This document shows, one piece after another, positions 1-7,550 of a stretch of DNA of 14,229 bases (position 1 is the stretch's first letter; every line of letters begins with the position of its first letter). The notes under the pieces are model-generated. The model was not told the origin of the DNA. It ran no database searches and saw nothing but the letters and a program-made list of their open reading frames with translations. The position numbers and the translations under genes are program-made. Origin of the DNA: Paracoccaceae bacterium (GTDB lineage Bacteria; Pseudomonadota; Alphaproteobacteria; Rhodobacterales; Rhodobacteraceae); NCBI GenBank assembly GCA_009920225.1, contig RGAJ01000014.1:1-14229 (forward strand), in the 5' to 3' direction.

Positions 1-999
1 TCTGTTGACAGCGCGGAAAAATTCATCTTCGCTGTGAACCCCGATGTCCCCAAACGCATCGCGCATCCGACCATAGAGCCATCCTGTGAATTCACGGGAC
101 CGACCAATTTGGTTTTCGCAAATGCGGCTTTGGCTTTCGTGTACCCCCATCGAACACCCATGCCCAAAAATCGTCAGATCATAGTCGGGCGATACATTTT
201 GTTCATAAGCCGCATGACCAACCTCATGGATGATGGAATAGATCGCATTGAGCGGATCCGCTTCGTCATAGCGTGTCGTGACACGCACGTCGCTGCCCGA
301 CCCTTCGCAGAACGGATGCACCGCCTCATCAATGCGGCCACGTGCCATGTCATACCCAAAGCGTGTGGCAAGATCATTCACCAAATCGACCTGCGCCGCC
401 TTGTCAAAATGCCCCGACAGTTTTGGCGCGGCAGGTGCCGCCATGACCGCAGCACGCAAATCGACCAGACGGGGGCGCAGTTGCGCAAACATCTGATCAA
501 TCATTGCGCTTTTCGCATCAGGTTCATAATCGCGCAGCAGCGCATCATATAGCACCGGATCATCGTCACGACGCAACGCTTCGGCGCGAAGACGCAGCAA
601 ACGTACAACGGTGTTCAGATGTGGCAAAAACACCGATGGCGTATCGGTCTTGCGTGCCTCAGCCCAGGCTTGGTTCGCTTTGACAGTCGCCCGCGACAGC
701 TCCATCGCAAGATCTTTGGGGATGCGCGTCGCGGCATCCGCTTCGATCTGGATCAGATCCAAATGACGCAGATCCCCTGCCTGCACGACCTCGGCGCGTG
801 CCGCATCCAGCAGATCGCGCAGTTGCGGCGCGGCGTTACGATCATGCACCAGACCCGACACAACCGCCAACTGTTCGCCGCGCTTGTCCGACGATCCCGT
901 CGCCATCTGCGTTTCCATATCCCATGACAAAAGCCCGGAAATGGATTTTAGCGTTTCAGTTTGCCGTTGATAGGCGCGAAGATCATCAAAAGCGGTCAT
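1..999 (-). CDS. M32 family metallocarboxypeptidase (carboxypeptidase Taq type), 3' end beyond window
   Basis: This is a zinc carboxypeptidase that removes C-terminal residues from peptides, probably in the cytoplasm because no signal peptide is seen. The first 333 residues are present; the family is usually about 490-510 residues, so the C-terminal third lies beyond the left edge. All the visible family signatures are intact: LLSWDMETQM near the N-terminus, HPF at 228-230, DVRVT at 237-241, the zinc motif HEVGH at 258-262, and HESQSR from 287. Glu288 is the expected third zinc ligand, 30 residues after His258. NQIGRSREF and an FFRAVNR segment follow, both typical of the family. The ATG at 999 is preceded by GAGGGTAAAG and lies only 4 nt after the ctaA stop, so translation is probably coupled to ctaA. 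The family assignment is firm; the physiological substrate is not known from sequence. Confidence 0.95.
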   Translation of the reverse strand, partial: MTAFDDLRAYQRQTETLKSISGLLSWDMETQMATGSSDKRGEQLAVVSGLVHDRNAAPQLRDLLDAARAEVVQAGDLRHLDLIQIEADAATRIPKDLAMELSRATVKANQAWAEARKTDTPSVFLPHLNTVVRLLRLRAEALRRDDDPVLYDALLRDYEPDAKSAMIDQMFAQLRPRLVDLRAAVMAAPAAPKLSGHFDKAAQVDLVNDLATRFGYDMARGRIDEAVHPFCEGSGSDVRVTTRYDEADPLNAIYSIIHEVGHAAYEQNVSPDYDLTIFGHGCSMGVHESQSRICENQIGRSREFTGWLYGRMRDAFGDIGVHSEDEFFRAVNR

Positions 1000-1003
1000 A
1001 TCT

Positions 1004-2149
1004 TTACCCTCGAACCGATTGCACTGCTGGATAGCCCGCGGTAAAGCGCGCGCGCAGGATCAAGACCCATAAAATCACAGCCCCGACTTGGTGCACAATC
1101 GCGATTTGCCAAGGGGCCGAATACATGACTGTCACAATACCCAGAAGCATTTGAATAAACATCATCGCCATCACCGCGTTGAACCCAAAGCGCACCTGAG
1201 TGTTGCCTGATCGCCGCGAAATGCGCCACACCACAATCCCAAAGATAAACAATGCATACCCTGCCATGCGGTGGGTAAATTGCACCAATCCATCATCTTC
1301 GAAAAAGTTACGCCACCACGGGGTCAATGAAAACATATCGGGCGGGAAAAATCCACCTGCCATCAACGGCCAATCAATATAATTGCGCCCTGCATCGATA
1401 CCCGCCACCAAAGCACCAAGAATGATCTGCAAAAACGCAAAATGCATCAAACCCTTTGAAATGCGGAACAATCCCGCCTCGCGGCTGCGACGACGCTGGA
1501 TCAGATCCTTTTCACTTTGGCCCAATTGGAACACAAACCAAGAGATGAACCCAAGGATGATAAAGGCCAATCCCAAATGCGTCGCCAAGCGATAGCTGGC
1601 CACATCCAACATTGTCCCTTTCAATCCAGAGGACACCATCCACCAACCGACCATGCCCTGCAATCCGCCAAGCGCGCCAAGCAACAGCAATTTTGCCGTC
1701 CATCCGGTCGGAATTTGCCGAGTGGCCAAAAATCCAAAGAACCCAACAGCCCAAACAAGGCCAATAAAACGGCCCAATTGACGATGTCCCCATTCCCACC
1801 AAAAGATGGTTTTGAATTCGTCAAGTGACATCCCTTTGTTTTGCAATTGGTATTCTGGAATTTGCTTGTACTTTTCAAACTCTTGTTCCCAGACCTCGGC
1901 GGACATGGGCGGCAAGGCGCCCGTGACAGGCTTCCATTCTGTGATTGACAGGCCACTGTCGGTGAGTCGCGTCAATCCCCCCACCGCAATCATCAGCGCG
2001 ACCAAGGCAAATAGAATGATCAACCACGCCCGAATGCCACGCCGCGCCCCAAGGTTGCGACCGCGATCAATCACACCCACGGTGGATTGCGGATCTGTCT
2101 TGGGCTGCTCTGTTCCGACCTCTTCAAAGATTGCTCGCTTTTTCGTCAT
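1004..2149 (-). CDS. ctaA: Haem A synthase (COX15/CtaA family)
   Basis: This inner-membrane enzyme oxidises the C8 methyl group of haem O to a formyl group, giving haem A for aa3-type cytochrome c oxidase. The protein is 381 residues with about eight hydrophobic helices. The first helix (about 41-58) runs into the family signature GLTRLTDSGLSITEWKPV. Four conserved histidines that would bind haem are visible: His122 (WGHRQLGR), His191 (ATHLGLA), His293 (FTHRMAGY) and His353 (VHQVGAV). This two-fold pattern and the length fit the proteobacterial/mitochondrial type. A GTG at 2176 would add nine residues, but the ATG at 2149 has GGATAAGG just upstream and is preferred. It starts 36 nt after trmJ and ends 4 nt before the M32 peptidase gene, so it is probably the middle gene of one operon. 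Its neighbours do not explain its role; they look like co-transcribed housekeeping genes. Confidence 0.96.
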   Translation of the reverse strand: MTKKRAIFEEVGTEQPKTDPQSTVGVIDRGRNLGARRGIRAWLIILFALVALMIAVGGLTRLTDSGLSITEWKPVTGALPPMSAEVWEQEFEKYKQIPEYQLQNKGMSLDEFKTIFWWEWGHRQLGRFIGLVWAVGFFGFLATRQIPTGWTAKLLLLGALGGLQGMVGWWMVSSGLKGTMLDVASYRLATHLGLAFIILGFISWFVFQLGQSEKDLIQRRRSREAGLFRISKGLMHFAFLQIILGALVAGIDAGRNYIDWPLMAGGFFPPDMFSLTPWWRNFFEDDGLVQFTHRMAGYALFIFGIVVWRISRRSGNTQVRFGFNAVMAMMFIQMLLGIVTVMYSAPWQIAIVHQVGAVILWVLILRARFTAGYPAVQSVRG

Positions 2150-2185
2150 AGCCTTATCCGTTGTTAAAAGGTTCACTTGGTTCGT

Positions 2186-2923
2186 TTAGGTGAGACGCCG
2201 CAACAATTGTCGCAACATCCCGTGAAAGGTTTGTACATCGGAACGCGTCAACGGCATACGCGACCAAAGGTTGCGCAGGTTGGTTTTCATGCCTGCGGCC
2301 TTGGCCTCGGGAAAGAAAAACCCAGCCTCATCCAAACGCTGTTCATAATGATCGGCAAGCTTTTCAATTTCAACCGCTTGCGCCCAGTCCGTTTTGGCCA
2401 TTTCCATCACCATATCCTCAACGCTTTCGCGGGCGCGGCGCCATTCGTAGGACACAAGCAACACACATTGCGCAAGGTTTAGCGATGGAAAGTCGGGATT
2501 TACGGGAACAGAAATAATCGCATTCGCTTGGGCAATGTCATCGTTTTCCAAACCCGAACGTTCGGGTCCAAACATGACCGAAACCGATTGACCATCCCGT
2601 ATTTTTTCGGCCGCCAAACGCATGGCCGCCTCGGGTGAATATACCGGCTTTGTCAAACCCCGTCCCCGCGCTGTGGTGGCAAATGTGAAATGCGCATCCC
2701 CAATCGCCTCGGATACGGTGTTGTAATGCCCCGCCTCATCCAAAAGCCTGCCTGCACCGCTTGCCATTGCGACCGCCTTCTGGCTTGGCCAACCATCGCG
2801 CGGTGCGACAACACGCATCCGATCAAGCCCGAAATTCCACATGCCTCGCGCCGCGGCACCAATGTTTTCGCCCATTTGCGGGCGCACCAAAACAATAGAT
2901 GGTTGCGGTGTCAGTGACGGCAT
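2186..2923 (-). CDS. trmJ: tRNA (cytidine/uridine-2'-O-)-methyltransferase TrmJ, SpoU/SPOUT family
   Basis: This enzyme is predicted to transfer a methyl group from S-adenosylmethionine to the 2'-O of nucleotide 32 in tRNA anticodon loops. The 245-residue protein carries the three SpoU motifs of the knotted SPOUT fold: motif 1, NIGAAARGMWNFG, at 20-32 with the catalytic Arg; motif 2, MFGPERSGLEN, at 117-127; and motif 3, VPVNPDFPSLNLAQCV, at 139-154. A C-terminal extension of about 90 residues with a basic helical stretch is normal for TrmJ and separates it from the short TrmL type. The ATG at 2923 is chosen because AAGGGGAAAGCC precedes it and homology starts there; an open frame continues upstream to 3007 without family similarity. 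It is the first gene of the trmJ-ctaA-carboxypeptidase unit and diverges from the ThiE-like gene across about 130 bp. The exact target nucleotide is inferred from the family. Confidence 0.9.
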   Translation of the reverse strand: MPSLTPQPSIVLVRPQMGENIGAAARGMWNFGLDRMRVVAPRDGWPSQKAVAMASGAGRLLDEAGHYNTVSEAIGDAHFTFATTARGRGLTKPVYSPEAAMRLAAEKIRDGQSVSVMFGPERSGLENDDIAQANAIISVPVNPDFPSLNLAQCVLLVSYEWRRARESVEDMVMEMAKTDWAQAVEIEKLADHYEQRLDEAGFFFPEAKAAGMKTNLRNLWSRMPLTRSDVQTFHGMLRQLLRRLT

Positions 2924-3053
2924 GGCTTTCCCCTTTTGGTTTCCATGCTGATCTAAGATACCCAAGGCCGTATGAAAACCCCATTTCCACCTAATCCCCA
3001 TAGCCAAACGTTTTTTTCCACGTTAATAAGACAAAAAACTGACAGGAGTCCCC

Positions 3054-3674
3054 ATGTCCGACCAAACGCAGCCCCAGATCTATCTCATTACGCCACATGA
3101 TTTCGACATTGAAACATTTCCGGCACAGCTAAATTCCGTTCTGGCTGCGCATGATGTGGCCTGTGTGCGCGTGGCCCTGTCAACCCGTGATGAGGCACGC
3201 ATTATCAAATGTGCCGACGCGGTGCGCGAAATCTGTCACCAACACGACGTCGCTGTCGTAATCGAATCCCACGTCCTGATGGTTGAACGGTTGGGACTTG
3301 ACGGCGTGCACTTCAAAGACGGCGGCCGCTTGGTGCGAAAAATCCGCAAGGAATTGGGCGATGATGCGATCATCGGCGCCTTTTGTGGCCCCTCGCGTCA
3401 CGATGGCATGAATGCTTGCGAAGGTGGCGCAGATTATGTCAGCTTCGGACCCCTCAGCGGATCCTCATTGGGCGATGGCACTTTGGCAGAACGCGATGTA
3501 TTCGAATGGTGGTCAGAAATGATCGAAGTCCCCGTCGTCGCCGAAGGTGGATTAACCCTCGACATCGTGCGTGACTTGGCACCCATCACCGATTTCTTCG
3601 CCTTCGGGGATGAAATTTGGGAAACCCCTGATCCTGCACACACCTTGGCAGAATTTATTGCCGCTATGTCCTAG
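3054..3674 (+). CDS. Thiamine phosphate synthase-like TIM-barrel protein (ThiE/TenI family), divergent
   Basis: The 206-residue protein has the ThiE/TenI TIM-barrel pattern: beta strands at IYLITP (9-14), VACVRVAL (35-42) and VAVVIES (66-72), then LGLDGVHF (80-87), GADYVSFGPL (125-134) and PVVAEGGL (160-167). True thiamine phosphate synthases join HMP pyrophosphate and thiazole phosphate. Here several of their usual residues are not seen: the REK-type strand is CVRVAL, the N-D segment is VVIESHVLMVERLG, the VHLGQ signature is VHFKDG, and the GxSxH segment reads CGPSRHDG. It may therefore be a paralogue with another activity, and automatic annotation as ThiE should be treated with care. The ATG has a good ribosome site, ACAGGAG. 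It is a single-gene unit, divergent from trmJ and convergent with olsA, and is not in a thi operon here. Confidence 0.8.
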   Translation: MSDQTQPQIYLITPHDFDIETFPAQLNSVLAAHDVACVRVALSTRDEARIIKCADAVREICHQHDVAVVIESHVLMVERLGLDGVHFKDGGRLVRKIRKELGDDAIIGAFCGPSRHDGMNACEGGADYVSFGPLSGSSLGDGTLAERDVFEWWSEMIEVPVVAEGGLTLDIVRDLAPITDFFAFGDEIWETPDPAHTLAEFIAAMS

Positions 3675-3678
3675 CCGG

Positions 3679-3727
3679 CTTTCATCTTTGTAAAAATACT
3701 CGCAGGGGTGTGGGGACGGCAGTCCCC
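3679..3727 (+). repeat. 3'-end repeat element, copy 1 (A/T-rich block plus GC hairpin)
   Basis: A 23-base block (3679-3701, beginning CTTTCATCTTTG) lies five bases after the stop codon of the ThiE-like gene. It is identical to the block at 10275-10297 on the other strand. A G-rich link (GGGGTGTG) follows, then a perfect 6-bp hairpin, GGGGAC-GGCA-GTCCCC (3712-3727). The copy is in the sense orientation of the gene it follows. It probably serves as a transcript 3' end or a stability element, but there is no U-run right after the hairpin on the plus strand. Confidence 0.8.
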
Positions 3728-3734
3728 GCATCTG

Positions 3735-3756
3735 TCGGATCGCGCAAGCGATCCGA
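3735..3756. terminator. Perfect 9-bp hairpin with GCAA tetraloop between convergent genes
   Basis: TCGGATCGC, loop GCAA, GCGATCCGA. The stem is perfect and the loop belongs to the stable GNRA class when read on the plus strand. It sits between the ThiE-like gene (plus) and olsA (minus), whose stop is 12 bases to the right. No U-run follows directly on either strand, so it may be a transcript-end or processing structure rather than a classical intrinsic terminator. Confidence 0.5.
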
Positions 3757-3767
3757 AAACCTTACCG

Positions 3768-4613
3768 CTAAAACCGCCCGTCAAATGCGTGGCCAGATCG
3801 CACATCCTTTTCCAAGGCAGCCGCCATTGCCTTGCGCGATGGATAGGCATCCACTTTGTGTGGGTCGTGATACACCACCTCGACACGTCCCTGCCGCAGA
3901 CGCGCCAGCGTGTAAATCAAATGGGTGCCAAAATCCATGTCCCCCCACCATCCATAGAATCTTGGATCGGCGCCCTTCGGCGCGAAATAGTTTACCGAGA
4001 CAGGTTGTATATACATATCGTGGCGAATTTTTTGATCAAAGAACGCCGCAAAAAGCGTTGTTTTAAATGGTAAAACACGTAAACTGTCGGTTGATGTCCC
4101 TTCTGGGAAAAACAACAAACGATGATTGTCCATCAAACGCTGCTCAAACAGCTCTTTTTGCACTTTGGCCTCTTTCGGATCGCGCTTGATAAAAACGGTT
4201 CCAGTCGCACGCGCCAGCCACCCGATACCAGGCCACTGTGCAACCTCAGCCTTCGATACAAAATAAACGCGTTGGCTGGCGTTTAACACAAATATATCCA
4301 ACCACGCACCATGATTGGCGACAATCGCCCCTTTATGCGTCATCGGTGCCCCGCGTACCGAAAATCCTATTCCCATGATGATCAGCGAAATACGGCACAC
4401 AATCTGGGTCAAATACGGCGTGATGGGGCGGGCAACGCCGAAGATGGGCCGTTCGATCATGCGCACCATCAACAACAGGGCTAATCCCCCGAACACCACC
4501 GTTCCCATCGGAATTCCACGCAGCAGAACCAAAATCCAACCAAAGATGGTGATATCCCCCATTTCGGGTTCAGGTGTGCTAAGCCAGTCAGGGTCGTGTT
4601 TAAGCTCGGTCAT
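3768..4613 (-). CDS. olsA: Lyso-ornithine lipid O-acyltransferase / 1-acylglycerol-3-phosphate acyltransferase (PlsC family)
   Basis: This membrane-bound acyltransferase probably adds the second, ester-linked fatty acid to lyso-ornithine lipid to complete ornithine lipid; PlsC relatives do the same step on lysophosphatidic acid. The 281-residue protein has hydrophobic segments at about 22-55 and 68-88. The catalytic HX4D motif follows, with His101 and Asp106 in NHGAWLDIF, then VSKAE, GTVFIKRD, and the substrate-binding FPEGTSTD at 169-176. The role as OlsA is inferred from position: it directly follows and overlaps olsB. The start is uncertain. The ATG at 4613 gives a 14-base overlap with olsB, and an ATG at 4634 would add seven residues; neither has a strong ribosome site, as expected for a translationally coupled gene. 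The stop is TAG at 3768-3770. If it is not OlsA, it is a second PlsC. Confidence 0.87.
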   Translation of the reverse strand: MTELKHDPDWLSTPEPEMGDITIFGWILVLLRGIPMGTVVFGGLALLLMVRMIERPIFGVARPITPYLTQIVCRISLIIMGIGFSVRGAPMTHKGAIVANHGAWLDIFVLNASQRVYFVSKAEVAQWPGIGWLARATGTVFIKRDPKEAKVQKELFEQRLMDNHRLLFFPEGTSTDSLRVLPFKTTLFAAFFDQKIRHDMYIQPVSVNYFAPKGADPRFYGWWGDMDFGTHLIYTLARLRQGRVEVVYHDPHKVDAYPSRKAMAAALEKDVRSGHAFDGRF

Positions 4614-5364
4614 AAATCTGTCTTTGTTTTTCATTCATCTGGGCCATATCCAAAACCAGACACACATCCGTCGTGTTAAACGCATGATCGACAAAAGCAC
4701 CCTGCCCAACCATGCCACCCAGACGCAAATAGGCTTTGATCAGCGCTGGCACCTTAAGCATTGCGGATTTTCGGTCAATGCTCTCGTAAGGTAAGATATT
4801 CATGTCAATCGCATCTGCCCCAATCGCATGCGGTCGAAGCGACTGTGTCGCGCGATGTTTGTGGTGCAACAATGACAAAGCCGGCGCGATATCGGCAATA
4901 TCCGTCCCATGAAAGCTTGCCACCCCGAACAGGATCTCAATCTCATGACGCGCGACATAGTCTGCAAGACCTTGCCAAAGATGCATCATCGCGCTCCCAC
5001 CGCGATAGTCGGCATGCACACAAGATCGGCCCAATTCCAACAACTTTCGCCCTGACCTCCGCAAGGGCGTGAGGTCAAACTCATCTTCAGAATAAAATCG
5101 GCCAAGGTCGCGTTCTTTGTGATCTGCAAGCAAACGATAGACCCCCACCACAGGGTTACCCGATGTACGCGCGTCGTCAAACAAAAGCAGATGATCGAAA
5201 TAGGGATCGAATTCGTCGCGTTCCAATCGGGCCTCGTGATCCACCATTGGCCCGGCGCCGCCCAATTCATCCACAAAAACGTCATATCGCAACTGCTGGG
5301 CTGCGATAAAGTCATCTTGTGTGGTTGCCAATGCAACGCGAAAGCGCGGCTTTGAGTGTGTCAT
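4600..5364 (-). CDS. olsB: L-ornithine N(alpha)-acyltransferase (OlsB; GNAT-like fold)
   Basis: OlsB transfers a 3-hydroxyacyl chain from acyl carrier protein to the alpha-amino group of ornithine, the first step to ornithine lipid, a phosphorus-free membrane lipid. The protein is 254 residues, the normal family length. Recognisable family blocks are LRYDVFVDELG near residue 25, DEFDPYFDHLLLFD, VVGVYRLL, the acyl-donor region LLELGRSCVHADYRGG, and ILFGVASFHGTD. It was long annotated as hemolysin-like in the databases. The start at 5364 is clear, with GGAGGAACG in front. The stop TAA at 4600-4602 lies inside the olsA reading frame, so the pair is a coupled operon. A sigma70-like promoter is predicted about 70 bases upstream. 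I looked for a Pho box, since the pathway responds to phosphate in some rhizobia, and found none that is convincing. Confidence 0.93.
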   Translation of the reverse strand: MTHSKPRFRVALATTQDDFIAAQQLRYDVFVDELGGAGPMVDHEARLERDEFDPYFDHLLLFDDARTSGNPVVGVYRLLADHKERDLGRFYSEDEFDLTPLRRSGRKLLELGRSCVHADYRGGSAMMHLWQGLADYVARHEIEILFGVASFHGTDIADIAPALSLLHHKHRATQSLRPHAIGADAIDMNILPYESIDRKSAMLKVPALIKAYLRLGGMVGQGAFVDHAFNTTDVCLVLDMAQMNEKQRQIYDRA

Positions 5365-5433
5365 CGTTCCTCCGTCTTGGTCGTTGTTTTAGCCTTCGTA
5401 TCAACCACTGGCAAGAATGACACAAATGTATCT

Positions 5434-5461
5434 AATTTAACACAACTTAAACATGTATCAA
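5434..5461 (-). promoter_or_regulatory. Predicted sigma70-like promoter of olsB-olsA
   Basis: On the minus strand, TTGATA (5456-5461) is followed after 16 bases by TAAATT (5434-5439). It lies in the AT-rich 107-bp gap between the DUF3553 gene and olsB and would give a leader of about 60 nt. It is a pattern match only. Confidence 0.4.
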
Positions 5462-5471
5462 CAAAGCTGGA

Positions 5472-5660
5472 TCAGGATATATCGCGATAGACAACTTCTA
5501 ACGCGATTAAGGTTCCATCAATGACGACTTTGCCTTGTTCTGTGAAATTCACAGTGACTTTTCCATTCACCCGCGATTGGACTTGGCCCAAGCCCCAATC
5601 GGGTTGTGCGGGATGTCGCACGAACATGCCCGGTTCCAAAAATGTGTTTAAATCTTCCAT
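5472..5660 (-). CDS. DUF3553 domain small protein
   Basis: This is a 62-residue protein made up almost entirely of one DUF3553 domain. The core reads PGMFVRHPAQPDWGLGQVQS followed by VTVNFTEQGKVV, a small beta-barrel pattern like the one found at the C-terminus of UvrD/PcrA-type helicases (VRHPxxGxGxV...VxFxxxGxK). That resemblance suggests a nucleic-acid or protein-docking module, but no function is established. The ATG at 5660 is preceded by GGACAAGAG. In-frame ATGs at 5672 and 5690 have poorer ribosome sites and would add only short unconserved tails. The gene diverges from the chpT-like gene with 44 bp between the start codons, so the two probably share a regulatory region. Its stop is 107 bases before olsB. 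Confidence 0.82.
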   Translation of the reverse strand: MEDLNTFLEPGMFVRHPAQPDWGLGQVQSRVNGKVTVNFTEQGKVVIDGTLIALEVVYRDIS

Positions 5661-5704
5661 ACTCTTGTCCATCGCGGGCGGTGCCGCCATGTTTGGGGGA
5701 CACA

Positions 5705-6298
5705 ATGACCAAGGCTGATCTATCCCATTTGATTGCATCGCGTATCTGTCATGATTTGATAAACCCGATTGGGGCAATTCACAATGGGCTTGAACTGATG
5801 ACCTTGGCGCAATCAACCTCAACAGGGCTTGAATTCGGCTTGGTTCAAGCCTCGGCCACGGATGCGCGGGCGCGGGTCGAATTTTTCCGATTGGCTTTTG
5901 GTGGTCAAAAACGTGGGGTGCAGATGGACGGGAACGCGTTGTGCACGATCTGCGCCCCGCTTTTTTCGGCGCCACGCTATCGGATCACATGGTCGATCCC
6001 GACATCTATTGATCGCACGGACGCGCAGATCATTGTTTTGGCGCTGTTGTGTTTTGAAAAACAAATGCCCCACGGCGGCGATATTTGGGTGAGCCTCTCG
6101 GAAATACGCGCTCAGCCAAAATCACCACGGGACGTGATTGCGCAATGGGCGCACTTGAACGCCCCTGAACCACTCGATCCACCCGCCGCGTCAGATATTC
6201 AATTCGCAGTGCTGCCGCGACTGGCCGCAGAGATGGGGATCACAGCCGCGCTTGAACAAAAGGATGATGTATTTACCCTGACCCTTAGGCTCGAATAG
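5705..6298 (+). CDS. chpT: Histidine phosphotransferase ChpT-like protein
   Basis: In alphaproteobacteria ChpT passes phosphate from the CckA hybrid kinase to the response regulators CtrA and CpdR, which control the cell cycle in Caulobacter and motility and gene-transfer-agent production in Rhodobacterales. The 197-residue protein begins with a dimerisation/phosphotransfer helix bearing [18 protein letters not shown]; His16 is the predicted phosphate acceptor. The rest resembles a degenerate histidine-kinase ATPase domain without N, G1 and G2 boxes, as expected for ChpT, which does not bind ATP. Caulobacter ChpT is somewhat longer. The ATG at 5705 has TTGGGGGAC in front, and homology starts there. 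The gene diverges from the DUF3553 gene and overlaps the 3' end of proA by 14 bp on the opposite strand. No clear CtrA box lies in the short upstream gap. Confidence 0.9.
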   Translation: MTKADLSHLIASRICHDLINPIGAIHNGLELMTLAQSTSTGLEFGLVQASATDARARVEFFRLAFGGQKRGVQMDGNALCTICAPLFSAPRYRITWSIPTSIDRTDAQIIVLALLCFEKQMPHGGDIWVSLSEIRAQPKSPRDVIAQWAHLNAPEPLDPPAASDIQFAVLPRLAAEMGITAALEQKDDVFTLTLRLE

Positions 6299-7541
6299 TC
6301 CCGTCGCCGGATACAAGATATTTGAAACTGGTCAACTGGGTCGCCCCAACGGGGCCACGGGCGTGCATTTTGCCTGTCGCGATTCCGATTTCCGCACCCA
6401 TGCCAAATTCTGCTCCATCGGCAAATTGTGTCGAGGCATTGTGCATCAAAATAGCGCTGTCCAAGCGTTCAAAGAACCGATCGCGTGCGGCAAGGTCTTC
6501 GGTAATGATACAATCGGTGTGGGATGAGCTGTAGTTCCGAATATGGGCAATCGCCCCGTCGACATCGTCAACCACCTTTGCCGCGATGATACTATCAAGA
6601 TATTCACAGCCCCAATCGCTATCCTGTGCAGGAACGGTTCCTGCAATATTCTGCAATGTTGGATCGGCGCGCACTTCGATGCCTTTGTCCATCAACGCGG
6701 CGATCACATCACGTCCCAACCCATCGGCAATATCACGATGAATCAACAAACATTCCGCCGCACCGCAAATCCCCGTGCGCCGTGTTTTGGCGTTGATCAC
6801 GACGCGCATGGCTTTGTCGACATCGGCAGCTGTGTCGACATAGATATGAACGATGCCCTCTAAATGGGCAAAGACAGGGACGCGCGCTTCGCGTTGGACA
6901 AGCCCAACCAACCCTTTGCCGCCCCGTGGCACGATCACATCAATATAATCCGTCATTGTGAGCATCTCTTGAACGGCGGCGCGGTCTCGGGTCGGGACCA
7001 GTTGTATGGCATCCTCGGGCAGTTTCGCATCATGCAGACCTTTTAACAGACACGCGTGCAGCGCGGTCGCACTGTGCAGACTTTCGGAACCGCCACGCAA
7101 AATGACGGCATTGCCAGCCTTGAGGCACAATGCGCCTGCGTCGGCGGTCACATTCGGGCGGCTTTCATAAATCACACCAATCACACCCAATGGGGTGCGC
7201 ACCCGTTTGATCTGCAACCCTGTGGGGCGATCCCATTCTTCGATCACCTCGCCAACAGGGTCTTTTTGTTCGGCAATCGCGCGCAAACCATCCACAACAT
7301 TACGCAGGCGATTTTCATCCAACATCAACCGATCCATCATGGCATCTGACAGACCTTTTTCCCGACCAAAGGCCAGATCTTTTTGGTTTTCGGCGATGAT
7401 ATGCGGGATCGATTGGCGCACCGCATCTGCAGCCGAAATCAGGGCGGCGTGTTTGCGTTCTGCACTGGCAAAGGCCAACTCTGCCGCCGCCGCTTTGGCG
7501 CGTTTGCCCATTGAAATCATGTCTGCGTGAATATCGCTCAT
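6285..7541 (-). CDS. proA: Gamma-glutamyl phosphate reductase (glutamate-5-semialdehyde dehydrogenase)
   Basis: ProA reduces gamma-glutamyl phosphate with NADPH to glutamate 5-semialdehyde, the second step of proline synthesis from glutamate, in the cytoplasm. At 418 residues it is full length. An aldehyde-dehydrogenase-like NADP-binding domain includes [20 protein letters not shown] (116-135) and [15 protein letters not shown] (140-154). The catalytic Cys259 lies in [15 protein letters not shown]. The ATG at 7541 has TTTAGGAGAGAGCG in front. It begins 9 nt after the proB stop, so the two proline genes are co-transcribed and the unstable phosphate intermediate can be passed on promptly. The stop at 6285-6287 falls within the last codons of the convergent chpT-like gene, leaving no room for a terminator between them. 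Confidence 0.98.
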   Translation of the reverse strand: MSDIHADMISMGKRAKAAAAELAFASAERKHAALISAADAVRQSIPHIIAENQKDLAFGREKGLSDAMMDRLMLDENRLRNVVDGLRAIAEQKDPVGEVIEEWDRPTGLQIKRVRTPLGVIGVIYESRPNVTADAGALCLKAGNAVILRGGSESLHSATALHACLLKGLHDAKLPEDAIQLVPTRDRAAVQEMLTMTDYIDVIVPRGGKGLVGLVQREARVPVFAHLEGIVHIYVDTAADVDKAMRVVINAKTRRTGICGAAECLLIHRDIADGLGRDVIAALMDKGIEVRADPTLQNIAGTVPAQDSDWGCEYLDSIIAAKVVDDVDGAIAHIRNYSSSHTDCIITEDLAARDRFFERLDSAILMHNASTQFADGAEFGMGAEIGIATGKMHARGPVGATQLTSFKYLVSGDGTIRA

Positions 7542-7550
7542 CGCTCTCTC

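Noticed and set aside
34..552. Long plus-strand open frame at the left edge
   Set aside because: It is antisense to the M32 carboxypeptidase, whose minus-strand frame has all the family motifs.
5436..5450. TTAA-N6-TTAA, similar to a CtrA binding site, upstream of olsB
   Set aside because: The CtrA full site needs seven bases between the half-sites; here there are six, and the region is AT-rich, so chance is likely.
5365..5471. Possible Pho box before olsB (a TGTCAT followed by TTGCCA)
   Set aside because: The two half-sites do not keep the 11-base period of a Pho box, and the second is too different.
5661..5975. N-terminal extension of the DUF3553 frame to 5975
   Set aside because: The extension is antisense to the chpT-like coding region, is low in conserved features, and ATG 5660 has the better ribosome site.
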